A DNA stretch of 5,377 nt from Parachlamydiaceae bacterium (GCA_013698165.1 JACCVN010000178.1:1-5377); one strand, 5' to 3'; shown: positions 1 through 5,377, counted from the first letter of the stretch. The notes: generated by a model not told the origin, from the sequence alone. A program made the numbers and translations.

Positions 1-1
1 C

Positions 2-364
2 ATTCGCATAAGCAATTTCTTTAAAGCTCCGGCTCGCTTTGCGAACGCCTGGAAAGATCATCAGTATCGCAAACAACAGCTTTCAAAGAGGAGCGGTTTT
101 GGCAAATGGTGGTATTCAATGAACACCTCCAAGTTTTTGGGATGGTTTTGGAGTGGGATGCAGTATTTGGCCTATCCTATTGTTTCTATATTGGAAAATA
201 ACCGAACGGTACTCTTAGGGTTAGAAAAAATCTGCCGTTTCTTATGGACCGATAGCGGCATCAGCCACGCAATCTTCATCGGACAACGCCGACCGCTCAT
301 CCCCCCCACAAAAGAAGAGTTATTGGCTATCGAACCCAAACATAAACGACAGGTTTGGGAATAG
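2..364 (+). CDS. C-terminal part of an unrecognised protein (5' end outside window)
   Basis: The frame is open from the first complete codon at base 2 to a TAG stop at 362-364, giving the last 120 residues of a longer protein. An internal ATG at 119 would give only 81 residues, but it has no clear ribosome binding site and the frame stays open upstream, so a gene running in from the left is more likely. The fragment starts with a basic stretch rich in Lys, Arg and Gln. A strongly aromatic middle part follows (several Trp, Phe and Tyr around the 119 ATG), then a moderately hydrophobic segment, and it ends in a charged tail containing the motif PPTKEELLAIEPKHKRQVWE. No catalytic motif, signal peptide or convincing transmembrane helix is visible. 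I do not recognise the family. The long open frame and ordinary codon use support a real gene. Confidence 0.6.
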   Translation: MRISNFFKAPARFANAWKDHQYRKQQLSKRSGFGKWWYSMNTSKFLGWFWSGMQYLAYPIVSILENNRTVLLGLEKICRFLWTDSGISHAIFIGQRRPLIPPTKEELLAIEPKHKRQVWE

Positions 365-394
365 AATTCGATTGCAAATGTGAATTTTCAGCTA

Positions 395-410
395 ATCCAC
401 GATAGTGGAT
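395..410 (+). terminator. Small perfect hairpin after the first gene
   Basis: ATCCAC, a GATA loop and GTGGAT form a perfect 6-bp stem 30 bases after the TAG stop of the partial gene. The bases that follow (CTCTCTGTAT) are pyrimidine-rich but are not a real T-run. If it ends transcription of the first gene, it is a weak or factor-dependent terminator. Confidence 0.3.
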
Positions 411-612
411 CTCTCTGTATCCTATAGTAAGGCTGGCGCAAAAGTAGCTTGGCACTCCGATGCCGAGTTTGAAGTGCCCAAAATAAAGGCCATGCAAATA
501 GACTTTGGAACTCGGAGAAGTGGTCTGAAAAATGAGTGGGGGATTAGAGCAAATAAACTACCACAGAGCCCCCAGATTCGACTTTAGGATTTTATGCCTA
601 TTCACATAGTCT

Positions 613-649
613 GTATATAAGAAAATAATAAACGCCTTTTTAAGAGATC
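613..649 (+). promoter_or_regulatory. Possible -10 box and ribosome binding site of the hydrolase gene
   Basis: The leader contains GTATATAAG near 612-620, which resembles an extended AT-rich -10 box, with no good -35 partner. AAGAG at 642-646 is a partial Shine-Dalgarno sequence just before ATG 650. It favours 650 over the second in-frame ATG at 659, which has no such signal. The promoter part is only suggestive. Confidence 0.3.
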
Positions 650-1657
650 ATGAGCGCCATGAAAGAATTTCCCAAAAAATTCATCAACGTTATCTTCTCA
701 TGGTTCACTAGATTATACCATAATCAAAAACCAAGGGATGAAGTTTTACAGAAAGAACAAGAGATAGCGCTTGAGGACGCACAAAGAATTGCCAAGGATT
801 ATTATTTCCTTGATGAGGGAGAGGACTTTCACGAGATTACTGATAAAGTATTGGAATCAAACAAAACTTCCCAAACCTTTAAAAAGCTTATTTTGGAAAG
901 CGGTCGAAGATTTATTGTTTTTAATTATCCTAGCGACAAGCTCCAAGTCAAAGGGCTTCTCAGCTTTGTCCCCAACTCTTTCCATAATCCTCTACTCATC
1001 TTTCTAAGGGGAGGCAACCGCCTGCTCAGCTTGCCCGATCCAGCAACTGATTACATTTGCTTTAAAAACTATACAGTTCTAACAACAACATACCGTGGCG
1101 GGGTTTCGGAAGGTAAAGATGAATATGGCGGGAATGATGTCAATGATGTTGAAAATCTCATGACTTTTTTTCCTCATCTGCAAGCAAAGGTTAGGGTGTA
1201 CTTTGAACCTTCTAAAATATTCATGCTTGGTGCAAGCAGAGGGGGAATGGAAGCATTTTTGTCATTGGGGCGTTTTCCATCACTTCAAAAAATAATTCAT
1301 AAAGTCTGTTCCCTTTCAGGACTTGTGGATATGAATGAATGTATTCGGGATCGTAATGATATGAAACAAATGTTTATAAATGATTTTGGCTTACTGCCAA
1401 ATGAAAATGAAGAAGAATGGGTACGCCATCGCAATCCCATTGAGGCTGTTTCAAAAATCAGGAAAGATCTCCCCTTTTTGATTATCCAAGGAACAAGTGA
1501 TCTAAGGGTTCCTTTAAAAGAAGGTTATAATATGGTCAAAAAATTGAAAGAAAATGGAAATCCAGTCACTTATCGGGAAATTTCAGGGGGAACCCACTGC
1601 CTTAGAAATCATAAAGATCGCATGGAGCTAATCGCGGATTGGTTCGAGATAATTTAA
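650..1657 (+). CDS. Alpha/beta hydrolase, prolyl oligopeptidase (S9)-like
   Basis: This 335-residue protein has the marks of an S9-type serine peptidase/esterase catalytic domain. The nucleophile elbow is GASRGG (residues 194-199) with Ser196. It is preceded by GGNDVNDVENLM (160-171), equivalent to the G-N-D-x-x-D segment typical of S9 enzymes. The likely acid is Asp284 in QGTSDLRVP, and the likely base is His316 in GGTHCL. The strand LLIFLRGGNR (115-124) is placed to supply the oxyanion hole. Residues about 1-80 are a charged helical extension with no beta-propeller, so the protein is much shorter than a full prolyl oligopeptidase and resembles stand-alone acyl-peptidase or esterase domains. 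There is no clear signal peptide, although residues 11-23 are hydrophobic/aromatic. The substrate cannot be predicted. ATG 650 is chosen because of the AAGAG at 642-646. The gene is AT-rich and appears intact. Confidence 0.85.
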   Translation: MSAMKEFPKKFINVIFSWFTRLYHNQKPRDEVLQKEQEIALEDAQRIAKDYYFLDEGEDFHEITDKVLESNKTSQTFKKLILESGRRFIVFNYPSDKLQVKGLLSFVPNSFHNPLLIFLRGGNRLLSLPDPATDYICFKNYTVLTTTYRGGVSEGKDEYGGNDVNDVENLMTFFPHLQAKVRVYFEPSKIFMLGASRGGMEAFLSLGRFPSLQKIIHKVCSLSGLVDMNECIRDRNDMKQMFINDFGLLPNENEEEWVRHRNPIEAVSKIRKDLPFLIIQGTSDLRVPLKEGYNMVKKLKENGNPVTYREISGGTHCLRNHKDRMELIADWFEII

Positions 1658-1722
1658 TGCTAAAAAAGCGATAAGAATGCTAACATCTTAAACTTGTAAC
1701 GCAACACAGAATTCGAACTGAA

Positions 1723-1766
1723 TATATACTGCCCTTAGCTCAATCTGAGAATTTGGGCAGTATATT
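1723..1766. repeat. Long inverted repeat between hydrolase gene and rnhB
   Basis: ATATACTGCCC at 1724-1734 is exactly complementary to GGGCAGTATAT at 1755-1765, giving an 11-bp stem. Inside it, CTCA (1739-1742) and TGAG (1746-1749) form a second 4-bp stem around an ATC loop, separated from the first by an internal loop. It begins 66 bases after the hydrolase stop and ends 28 bases before the rnhB start. There is no T-run on either side, so it is not a textbook intrinsic terminator. It may be a factor-dependent terminator, an mRNA-stabilising structure, or an operator for rnhB. Confidence 0.6.
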
Positions 1767-1793
1767 ACAATCACCCTCACTAAAGCAAATGAC

Positions 1794-2444
1794 ATGGATC
1801 TTGAAGAACGCAATAGACTTAAGTGTTTAACTATGTTTGAAAAAAGTGTTCGCAAAAAGGGTTATAAATTAGTCGCAGGCATAGATGAAGTTGGTCGGGG
1901 ACCACTTGCAGGCCCTGTCGTGGCTGCTGCCTGCTTGCTTCCTCATGGACTGCTTATAGACGGTGTTGACGACAGCAAAAAATTGACTCCTGAAAAAAGA
2001 GAAGAAATATATCATAGGTTGACGGGAAATAAGAGAGTTATATTTGGAATAGGGATCGTTTCACCTGCAGAGATCGACCGCATCAATATTTTACAGGCCA
2101 CCATTGCAGCGATGCTTCTTGCAATCAGCAATCTGTCGCAGATTCCGGATTACTTGCTGGTAGATGGACTAGCATTGCCACATCCAACAATCCCATGTTT
2201 GAAAATTATCAAAGGGGATGAACTTTCACAATCCATTGCAGCGGCATCAGTCATAGCTAAAGTCACCCGCGACCGGCTAATGTTTAACTACCATGAGCAG
2301 TGGCCGGAGTATGGTTTTGATAGTCATAAGGGTTACGGAACGTCAAGGCATGTCGATGCAATTTATCAACATGGTCCCTGCTCCATCCATCGCAGCTCTT
2401 TTGAACCCATCAAATCATTGCATTTATCAAAAAATCAAACGTGA
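1794..2444 (+). CDS. rnhB: Ribonuclease HII
   Basis: RNase HII cuts the RNA strand of RNA:DNA hybrids and nicks 5' of single ribonucleotides in DNA, helping primer removal and ribonucleotide excision repair in the cytoplasm. The 216-residue length is normal for the family. The signature GIDEVGRGPLAGPVVAA (29-45) supplies Asp31 and Glu32 and the GRG motif (34-36). DSKKL (60-64) follows. LLVDG gives Asp124 and KGDE gives Asp142; their 18-residue spacing equals that of Asp108 and Asp126 in the E. coli enzyme, so all four metal ligands are present. ASVIAKVTRDRLM (151-163) and HKGYGT (178-183) are also family motifs; Tyr181 corresponds to the Tyr that senses the RNA-DNA junction. ATG 1794 lacks a strong Shine-Dalgarno sequence. 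ATG at codon 14 would also keep the catalytic core, so the first 13 residues are less certain. The 3' end overlaps the convergent udk by 18 bp. Confidence 0.96.
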   Translation: MDLEERNRLKCLTMFEKSVRKKGYKLVAGIDEVGRGPLAGPVVAAACLLPHGLLIDGVDDSKKLTPEKREEIYHRLTGNKRVIFGIGIVSPAEIDRINILQATIAAMLLAISNLSQIPDYLLVDGLALPHPTIPCLKIIKGDELSQSIAAASVIAKVTRDRLMFNYHEQWPEYGFDSHKGYGTSRHVDAIYQHGPCSIHRSSFEPIKSLHLSKNQT

Positions 2445-2466
2445 AGCGATAATTTTCTCCGCTTCA
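2427..2466 (-). terminator. Terminator-like hairpin within the 3' end of udk
   Basis: TGAAGCG at 2442-2448 pairs with CGCTTCA at 2460-2466, a perfect 7-bp stem with an 11-base loop. Read on the minus strand, the stem is followed after eight bases by TTTTTT (2434-2429), which overlaps the TGA stop of udk. This fits an intrinsic terminator embedded in the last codons of udk. In the plus direction the stem holds the rnhB stop codon, but no T-run follows. Confidence 0.5.
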
Positions 2467-3086
2467 GAGGTATCACCTACGCCAGGAATGATCACATCAG
2501 CATGTATTTTACTTGGAGCAACAAACAGAGAATGCATTGGTTTGACAGTGACAAGGTATTGATCTTTGACCTCTTCCAGAGTGCGTCCTCGATCGCGAAT
2601 ATCTCGCTCTAGGCGTCGTATGAAGCGAATATCATCTTCAACATCAATATATAGTTTAATATCGCATAAATCTCTGACACCAGCGACAGCAAAAAGAAGA
2701 ACCCCCTCAATAATAATAATTTTTGCAGGGCAAATCTCTTGCTGTATAGGAGTCCTTGAGTGGGTGCTAAAATCATATGTCGGTTTTAAGATTGACTCCC
2801 CCTGCTTTAAAGCCAAAAGATGAGAACAGATTAAATCAAAATCCAGACTTTCAGGATGATCAAAATTAATATGTTTCCGATCGTCAATGGTAAGGTGGGA
2901 CATATCTTTGTAATAGGCATCTTGTTCAATTAATACGGCATTTTCACCGAAAGTTTCTTTAATTTTTTTAGCAAAGGTTGTTTTTCCTGACCCTGATCCA
3001 CCTGCAATTCCAACGATGAGGGAGCCCTGAGCAGTCAAAGGAATAATGAATGTGCATATCAATACAAAAAAATATCGAAAAAGCAT
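2427..3086 (-). CDS. udk: Uridine kinase with a signal-peptide-like N-terminus
   Basis: Uridine kinase phosphorylates uridine and cytidine to UMP and CMP in pyrimidine salvage. The 219-residue protein has the P-loop GGSGSGKTT (29-37) and EQDAYYKD (54-61) with the probable catalytic Asp56. Next come FDHPESLDFDL (75-85) and KPTYDFSTHSR (101-111) for nucleoside binding, then IIIIEGVLLF (123-132). The lid RRLERDIRDRGR (157-168) and KPMHSLFVAPSKIHADVIIPG (182-202) complete the family pattern, so the enzyme should be active. The odd part is residues 1-21, which hold an Arg, a hydrophobic run FFVLICTFIIPL and an A-Q-G before Ser22, like a Sec signal peptide. Known homologues usually start shortly before the P-loop strand. 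The ATG at 3086 has GAGG (3092-3095) at good spacing, whereas the internal TTG at codon 17 has none, so the long form is preferred. The gene converges on rnhB with an 18-bp overlap. Confidence 0.92.
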   Translation of the reverse strand: MLFRYFFVLICTFIIPLTAQGSLIVGIAGGSGSGKTTFAKKIKETFGENAVLIEQDAYYKDMSHLTIDDRKHINFDHPESLDFDLICSHLLALKQGESILKPTYDFSTHSRTPIQQEICPAKIIIIEGVLLFAVAGVRDLCDIKLYIDVEDDIRFIRRLERDIRDRGRTLEEVKDQYLVTVKPMHSLFVAPSKIHADVIIPGVGDTSEAEKIIASRLIF

Positions 3087-3091
3087 GTCAA

Positions 3092-3095
3092 CCTC
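3092..3095 (-). promoter_or_regulatory. Ribosome binding site of udk
   Basis: On the minus strand GAGG lies five bases before ATG 3086. It is the main evidence that translation begins at this ATG and that the unusual hydrophobic N-terminus is really made. Confidence 0.65.
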
Positions 3096-3205
3096 ATTGT
3101 GTTTACAAGATATATGTTAAGACACCAATACTTTGAATTTGTTTAAATACAAATGTTTTATATAAATTCAATTCAAAAAATGCCCTATGTAGTTCTTAGA
3201 GTCAA
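3096..3205 (-). promoter_or_regulatory. AT-rich leader likely to carry the udk promoter
   Basis: This very AT-rich stretch lies directly upstream of udk. On the minus strand it holds TTGACT (3205-3200), five of six matches to a -35 box, but only a poor -10 (CATTTT) at the correct distance. Better -10-like TATAAA (3162-3157) lacks a good -35 box. A promoter here is expected because udk is separated from the kinase gene by hairpins; its exact position is not decided by the sequence. Confidence 0.3.
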
Positions 3206-3283
3206 GAAATAAATCAGGTTAAGTCGGTTTCATATAGGAAGGTTAGGATTTGGATGGCGTCGGGTGGCATTCGCGTCGTTCGT

Positions 3284-3301
3284 CCTTTTGAAGGCAAAAG
3301 G
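3284..3301. repeat. Hairpin CCTTTT/AAAAGG
   Basis: CCTTTT (3284-3289) and AAAAGG (3296-3301) form a 6-bp stem with a six-base loop. It is the second of two tandem hairpins downstream of the kinase gene on the minus strand. It may help end or stabilise the kinase transcript. Confidence 0.4.
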
Positions 3302-3311
3302 CTCAGTCTTT

Positions 3312-3340
3312 GCTGCCTGCTGCGAGAAGCAGCAGGCGGC
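3312..3340 (-). terminator. GC-rich hairpin just after the kinase gene
   Basis: GCCTGCTGC (3315-3323) and GCAGCAGGC (3329-3337) form a perfect, very GC-rich 9-bp stem with a five-base loop. Three more pairs continue it beyond one mismatch. It begins ten bases after the kinase stop codon on the minus strand. It is not followed directly by a T-run; TTTT occurs only inside the next hairpin. It is probably a terminator or an mRNA 3'-end stabiliser. A dispersed REP-like element is an alternative. Confidence 0.5.
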
Positions 3341-3349
3341 AGGTGTCGT

Positions 3350-5314
3350 TTAGCCAACATCGGCGGCACAGCGGAAACCGTACGTGCCATTGACAGCGCC
3401 TGGGTTGTTGCGATGACGTTTGGAGCAGCGCAGATCTTCTTTCAAGCTCTTCCAACAGCCACCACGCAAAACTCGGTAAACCCCTTGCCATGGGCCTTTT
3501 GGATTATCAGGTTCCTGGACAGAAACTTCATAATAGTTGTATCCATACCAGTCGTGACACCATTCATAAACATTACCTGCAATATCATAGAGACCATAGC
3601 CAGTTGGCCGATAACTCATCACTGCAATTGTATCGGAACTAAAAAAGTTTGCTTCAGATTTCTCAATATCATCACCGGTAGCATATAGAGCGTTTTCAAC
3701 ACCACCTAGGGCCGCAATTTCCCACTCAGCTTCAGTTGGCAAGCGCTTTCCTACCCACTTAGCATAGGCTACCGCCCCATACCAAGTCACCCCAACCACT
3801 GGATGCTTTCCATAGCCCGATTCGATATTGAGCTTTCCGGCACTGCGTTTAATACGTGAATCTTTTAGTCTAATGATATCCTGATGTGAGTTATCTTTTT
3901 CACCGCCCATCACATCCAAGAAGCGCATAAATTGTTCATTAGTTACAGGATGTTTATCGATTGCAAAGCTAGGAAGATCAACCTGATGCCGAGGCATTTC
4001 ATCGCGATTACCTTCATTGCTCCCTCTCCAGAAATTACCACCGGGAATGATGACCATTTCAGTTAGCAATGGCTGAATGTTCTTAACTTCCCTTAGCTCA
4101 GGGGTATATTGTTTTACGCCGACCTCTAAATGAAATGCACTTGCGGGATCATGATCAACTTGCGGGATTTCGATTTTTGCAGAGTGGATAATCGGGCGCA
4201 GTTGAAGAACTTCTTCAACGTCCTTTGGCGCTGGAACGACATTTACCGGTTCCGGAACCGGAACTTCCGCTTTAGTAGTAATTTTGACAAAAGCTTTTTC
4301 AGGTGTAAATACTTTTTCCTGAGGAAGTGGAGGTGCAAGTTTAACAGGGACATTAACAGACTTATTTTTCTTAGAAAGACCTTCTAATAAGGGCGTAAGA
4401 AGTTCCGGGCGTTGAGCCGGATCACTGCGTAAACACTCTTTGATAAGAAGGTCCCAATCCCATTTGCAGTCGATGCGTCTGACGGAAGGTAAATCAAAAT
4501 ATCCTTCAGGAAATTCACCTGTCAAAAGGTAGTAGGCCAGCACACCAAAAGCATAAATATCGACTTTAGCGTTTCCGGCATTTGCAATTTCCCCTCGTTT
4601 TTGCTCTGGAGCTAAAAATAGATAGTTTTGCAAAAATGATGCATGCAAAGGGGAAAGCTTCTGAGGATCCACAGGGGGATTTGGATATTTTTCTTGCTCA
4701 TTTTTAGAAACTGCCACAACTGCAGAAGCACCTAATGCTTCAGCAACAATGCGGTAGGTGCGACTAATCACTGCACCGGTACCAACAATTTTAGAGAGGC
4801 CAAAGTCAGATAAATAAACACCAATATAATTTTTTTCCGGCCCTATAAGAATGTTATTCAGTTTTAGACTTCGATGAGAGACACCTTTGACACCAATTTT
4901 TTTGAAATGAGCATAATCAAGAGCATCTGTCAATTGGGAAAGAAGTGCATAAACCTCTTCTTCATCCAAGTGAGAGCTTCTTCCTAACATATATTGTGCC
5001 AAATTAGTTGTTTCCCCCAAGCTATCTACAATACAATCTGTCACCAAAAAATACTGTCCCTGAGCTGAAGATACGTTGTGAACCTTGACAATATTAGGAT
5101 GATCCAGCGATGCCAACATGCCAACTTCATCTTCAAATCGTTGAATAAATGCCCGATCAGACGCCAACTCTTCCGGAAGAAGCTTCAATACATACTGCTT
5201 TTTCATAAAGCGATGCTCTGCCAATAAAACCGAGCCAAGTGAGCCCTGACCTATTTGTTTAATGACAACATAATCCCCTAAATTTCGGGCTTCCAATGTG
5301 CGTGCTTCATTCAT
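3350..5314 (-). CDS. pkn1: Pkn1-like protein: Ser/Thr kinase domain fused to SUMF1/FGE-like domain, HRD Asp replaced by Ser
   Basis: This 654-residue protein has the chlamydial Pkn1 architecture. The kinase domain (about 14-310) has the glycine loop IGQGSLGSV (21-29), Lys44 in YVLKLL, Glu63 of helix C, HPNIV (72-76), DFG (170-172), APE (235-237), Asp252 and Arg302. The catalytic loop reads HRSLKLNN (147-154): Lys151 and Asn154 remain, but the HRD Asp is Ser149, encoded by AGT at 4868-4870. The DFG-APE stretch is unusually long, about 65 residues. A Pro/Val/Lys-rich linker (about 311-415) leads to a SUMF1/formylglycine-enzyme-like domain (about 418-654) with PGGNFWRGS, PVTNEQF, RLPTEAEWE (524-532), GLYDIAGNVYEW (574-585), RGGCW (617-621) and YGFRCA (645-650). 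It lacks the paired catalytic cysteines of true FGE. There is no signal peptide or membrane segment. ATG 5314 follows GGAG at good spacing. The role is probably signalling or scaffolding; the Pkn1 identity rests on architecture, not on an alignment. Confidence 0.88.
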   Translation of the reverse strand: MNEARTLEARNLGDYVVIKQIGQGSLGSVLLAEHRFMKKQYVLKLLPEELASDRAFIQRFEDEVGMLASLDHPNIVKVHNVSSAQGQYFLVTDCIVDSLGETTNLAQYMLGRSSHLDEEEVYALLSQLTDALDYAHFKKIGVKGVSHRSLKLNNILIGPEKNYIGVYLSDFGLSKIVGTGAVISRTYRIVAEALGASAVVAVSKNEQEKYPNPPVDPQKLSPLHASFLQNYLFLAPEQKRGEIANAGNAKVDIYAFGVLAYYLLTGEFPEGYFDLPSVRRIDCKWDWDLLIKECLRSDPAQRPELLTPLLEGLSKKNKSVNVPVKLAPPLPQEKVFTPEKAFVKITTKAEVPVPEPVNVVPAPKDVEEVLQLRPIIHSAKIEIPQVDHDPASAFHLEVGVKQYTPELREVKNIQPLLTEMVIIPGGNFWRGSNEGNRDEMPRHQVDLPSFAIDKHPVTNEQFMRFLDVMGGEKDNSHQDIIRLKDSRIKRSAGKLNIESGYGKHPVVGVTWYGAVAYAKWVGKRLPTEAEWEIAALGGVENALYATGDDIEKSEANFFSSDTIAVMSYRPTGYGLYDIAGNVYEWCHDWYGYNYYEVSVQEPDNPKGPWQGVYRVLRGGCWKSLKEDLRCSKRHRNNPGAVNGTYGFRCAADVG

Positions 5315-5319
5315 GCGCT

Positions 5320-5323
5320 CTCC
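5320..5323 (-). promoter_or_regulatory. Ribosome binding site of the kinase gene
   Basis: On the minus strand GGAG lies five bases before ATG 5314. The glycine loop starts about 20 residues later, so this start gives a normal kinase N-terminus. Confidence 0.65.
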
Positions 5324-5347
5324 ACGACCAGCAAAATTGCTAATCTA

Positions 5348-5375
5348 ACAATATTAATATTCAAAAGTCTTTCAA
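5348..5375 (-). promoter_or_regulatory. Possible promoter of the kinase gene
   Basis: On the minus strand TTGAAA (5375-5370) matches five of six bases of a -35 box, and TATTGT (5353-5348) matches four of six bases of a -10 box, with a 16-base spacer. A perfect 12-bp palindrome, AATATTAATATT (5350-5361), overlaps the -10 side and could bind a regulator, although such AT palindromes also arise by chance. Confidence 0.35.
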
Positions 5376-5377
5376 AA

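Larger units (their letters stand above)
365..649. other. Intergenic region with small hairpins, no convincing gene
   Basis: This 285-bp stretch separates the partial first gene from the hydrolase gene. A 60-codon frame starting with GTG at 405 exists, but it lacks a ribosome binding site, its start lies in a hairpin arm and its protein resembles nothing I know. The minus strand also has a short open frame of similar quality. Three inverted repeats are visible: 395-410 (6-bp arms, GATA loop), 451-478 (GGCACT/AGTGCC) and 537-574 (TGGGGG/CCCCCA). The last 60 bases are AT-rich and probably carry the promoter of the downstream gene. A degenerate gene or insertion-sequence remnant is possible, but I see no matching terminal repeats. 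Confidence 0.45.

Noticed and set aside
564..580. Possible insertion-sequence end (minus strand GGGGGCTCTGTGG)
   Set aside because: It resembles some IS ends, but no inverted partner, target duplication or transposase-like frame was found.
405..587. 60-codon plus-strand frame as a small gene
   Set aside because: It starts with GTG inside a hairpin arm, has no ribosome binding site and its protein resembles no family I recognise. A minus-strand frame over the same bases is just as open, so neither is supported.
771..1007. 78-codon plus-strand frame within the hydrolase gene
   Set aside because: It lies wholly in another frame of a gene with a recognisable catalytic triad, and it shows no motif of its own.
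1656..1683. Direct repeat AATGCTAA (1656-1663 and 1676-1683) as an attachment site or operator
   Set aside because: Eight bases 20 bp apart in AT-rich DNA is close to chance expectation, and no integrase or mobile gene is nearby.
3138..3153. Imperfect palindrome TTTGT/ACAAA upstream of udk as an operator
   Set aside because: The arms are only five bases long and AT-rich, so chance explains them.
3254..3688. 144-codon plus-strand frame
   Set aside because: Most of it lies antisense to the SUMF1-like domain of the kinase gene, whose motifs are clear; the remainder runs through the hairpin island. It is a shadow frame.
4130..4387. 85-codon plus-strand frame opposite the kinase linker
   Set aside because: It is antisense to the Pro/Val/Lys-rich linker. 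Its Arg/Asn/Phe-rich composition comes from the complementary linker codons.

Overview
The window looks like chromosomal DNA from a Chlamydiae-type bacterium, most likely an environmental (Parachlamydiales-like) lineage. The main clue is the minus-strand gene at 3350-5314. It joins an N-terminal Hanks-type kinase domain to a C-terminal SUMF1/formylglycine-enzyme-like domain, the architecture of chlamydial Pkn1. Uridine kinase and RNase HII are found in Chlamydiae but also widely elsewhere, so they support the assignment only weakly. Genus and species cannot be fixed from this sequence.

Layout. (1) Bases 2-364 (+) hold the 3' end of an unrecognised gene whose start lies outside the window. (2) Bases 365-649 appear non-coding and hold small hairpins. 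(3) Bases 650-1657 (+) encode an alpha/beta hydrolase of the prolyl-oligopeptidase (S9) type with a complete apparent Ser-Asp-His triad. (4) Bases 1658-1793 contain a long inverted repeat. (5) Bases 1794-2444 (+) encode RNase HII (rnhB). (6) Bases 2427-3086 (-) encode a uridine kinase (udk) that converges on rnhB and overlaps it by 18 bp; a terminator-like hairpin sits in its last codons. (7) Bases 3087-3349 are a spacer with an AT-rich part next to udk and a GC-rich double-hairpin part next to the kinase gene. (8) Bases 3350-5314 (-) encode the Pkn1-like kinase/SUMF1 fusion, followed by a possible promoter at the window edge.

The genes are mostly housekeeping: RNA:DNA hybrid removal, pyrimidine salvage and signalling. 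They do not form one obvious pathway. The kinase gene and udk share a strand but are 263 bp apart with hairpins between, so they are probably separate transcription units. No mobile element, tRNA, rRNA or CRISPR array was seen.

The two most notable points are these. The Pkn1-like protein has Ser in place of the catalytic Asp of the HRD motif and lacks the paired catalytic cysteines of true formylglycine-generating enzymes, so both halves may be non-catalytic. The uridine kinase carries a signal-peptide-like N-terminus, and its start codon has a good Shine-Dalgarno sequence.
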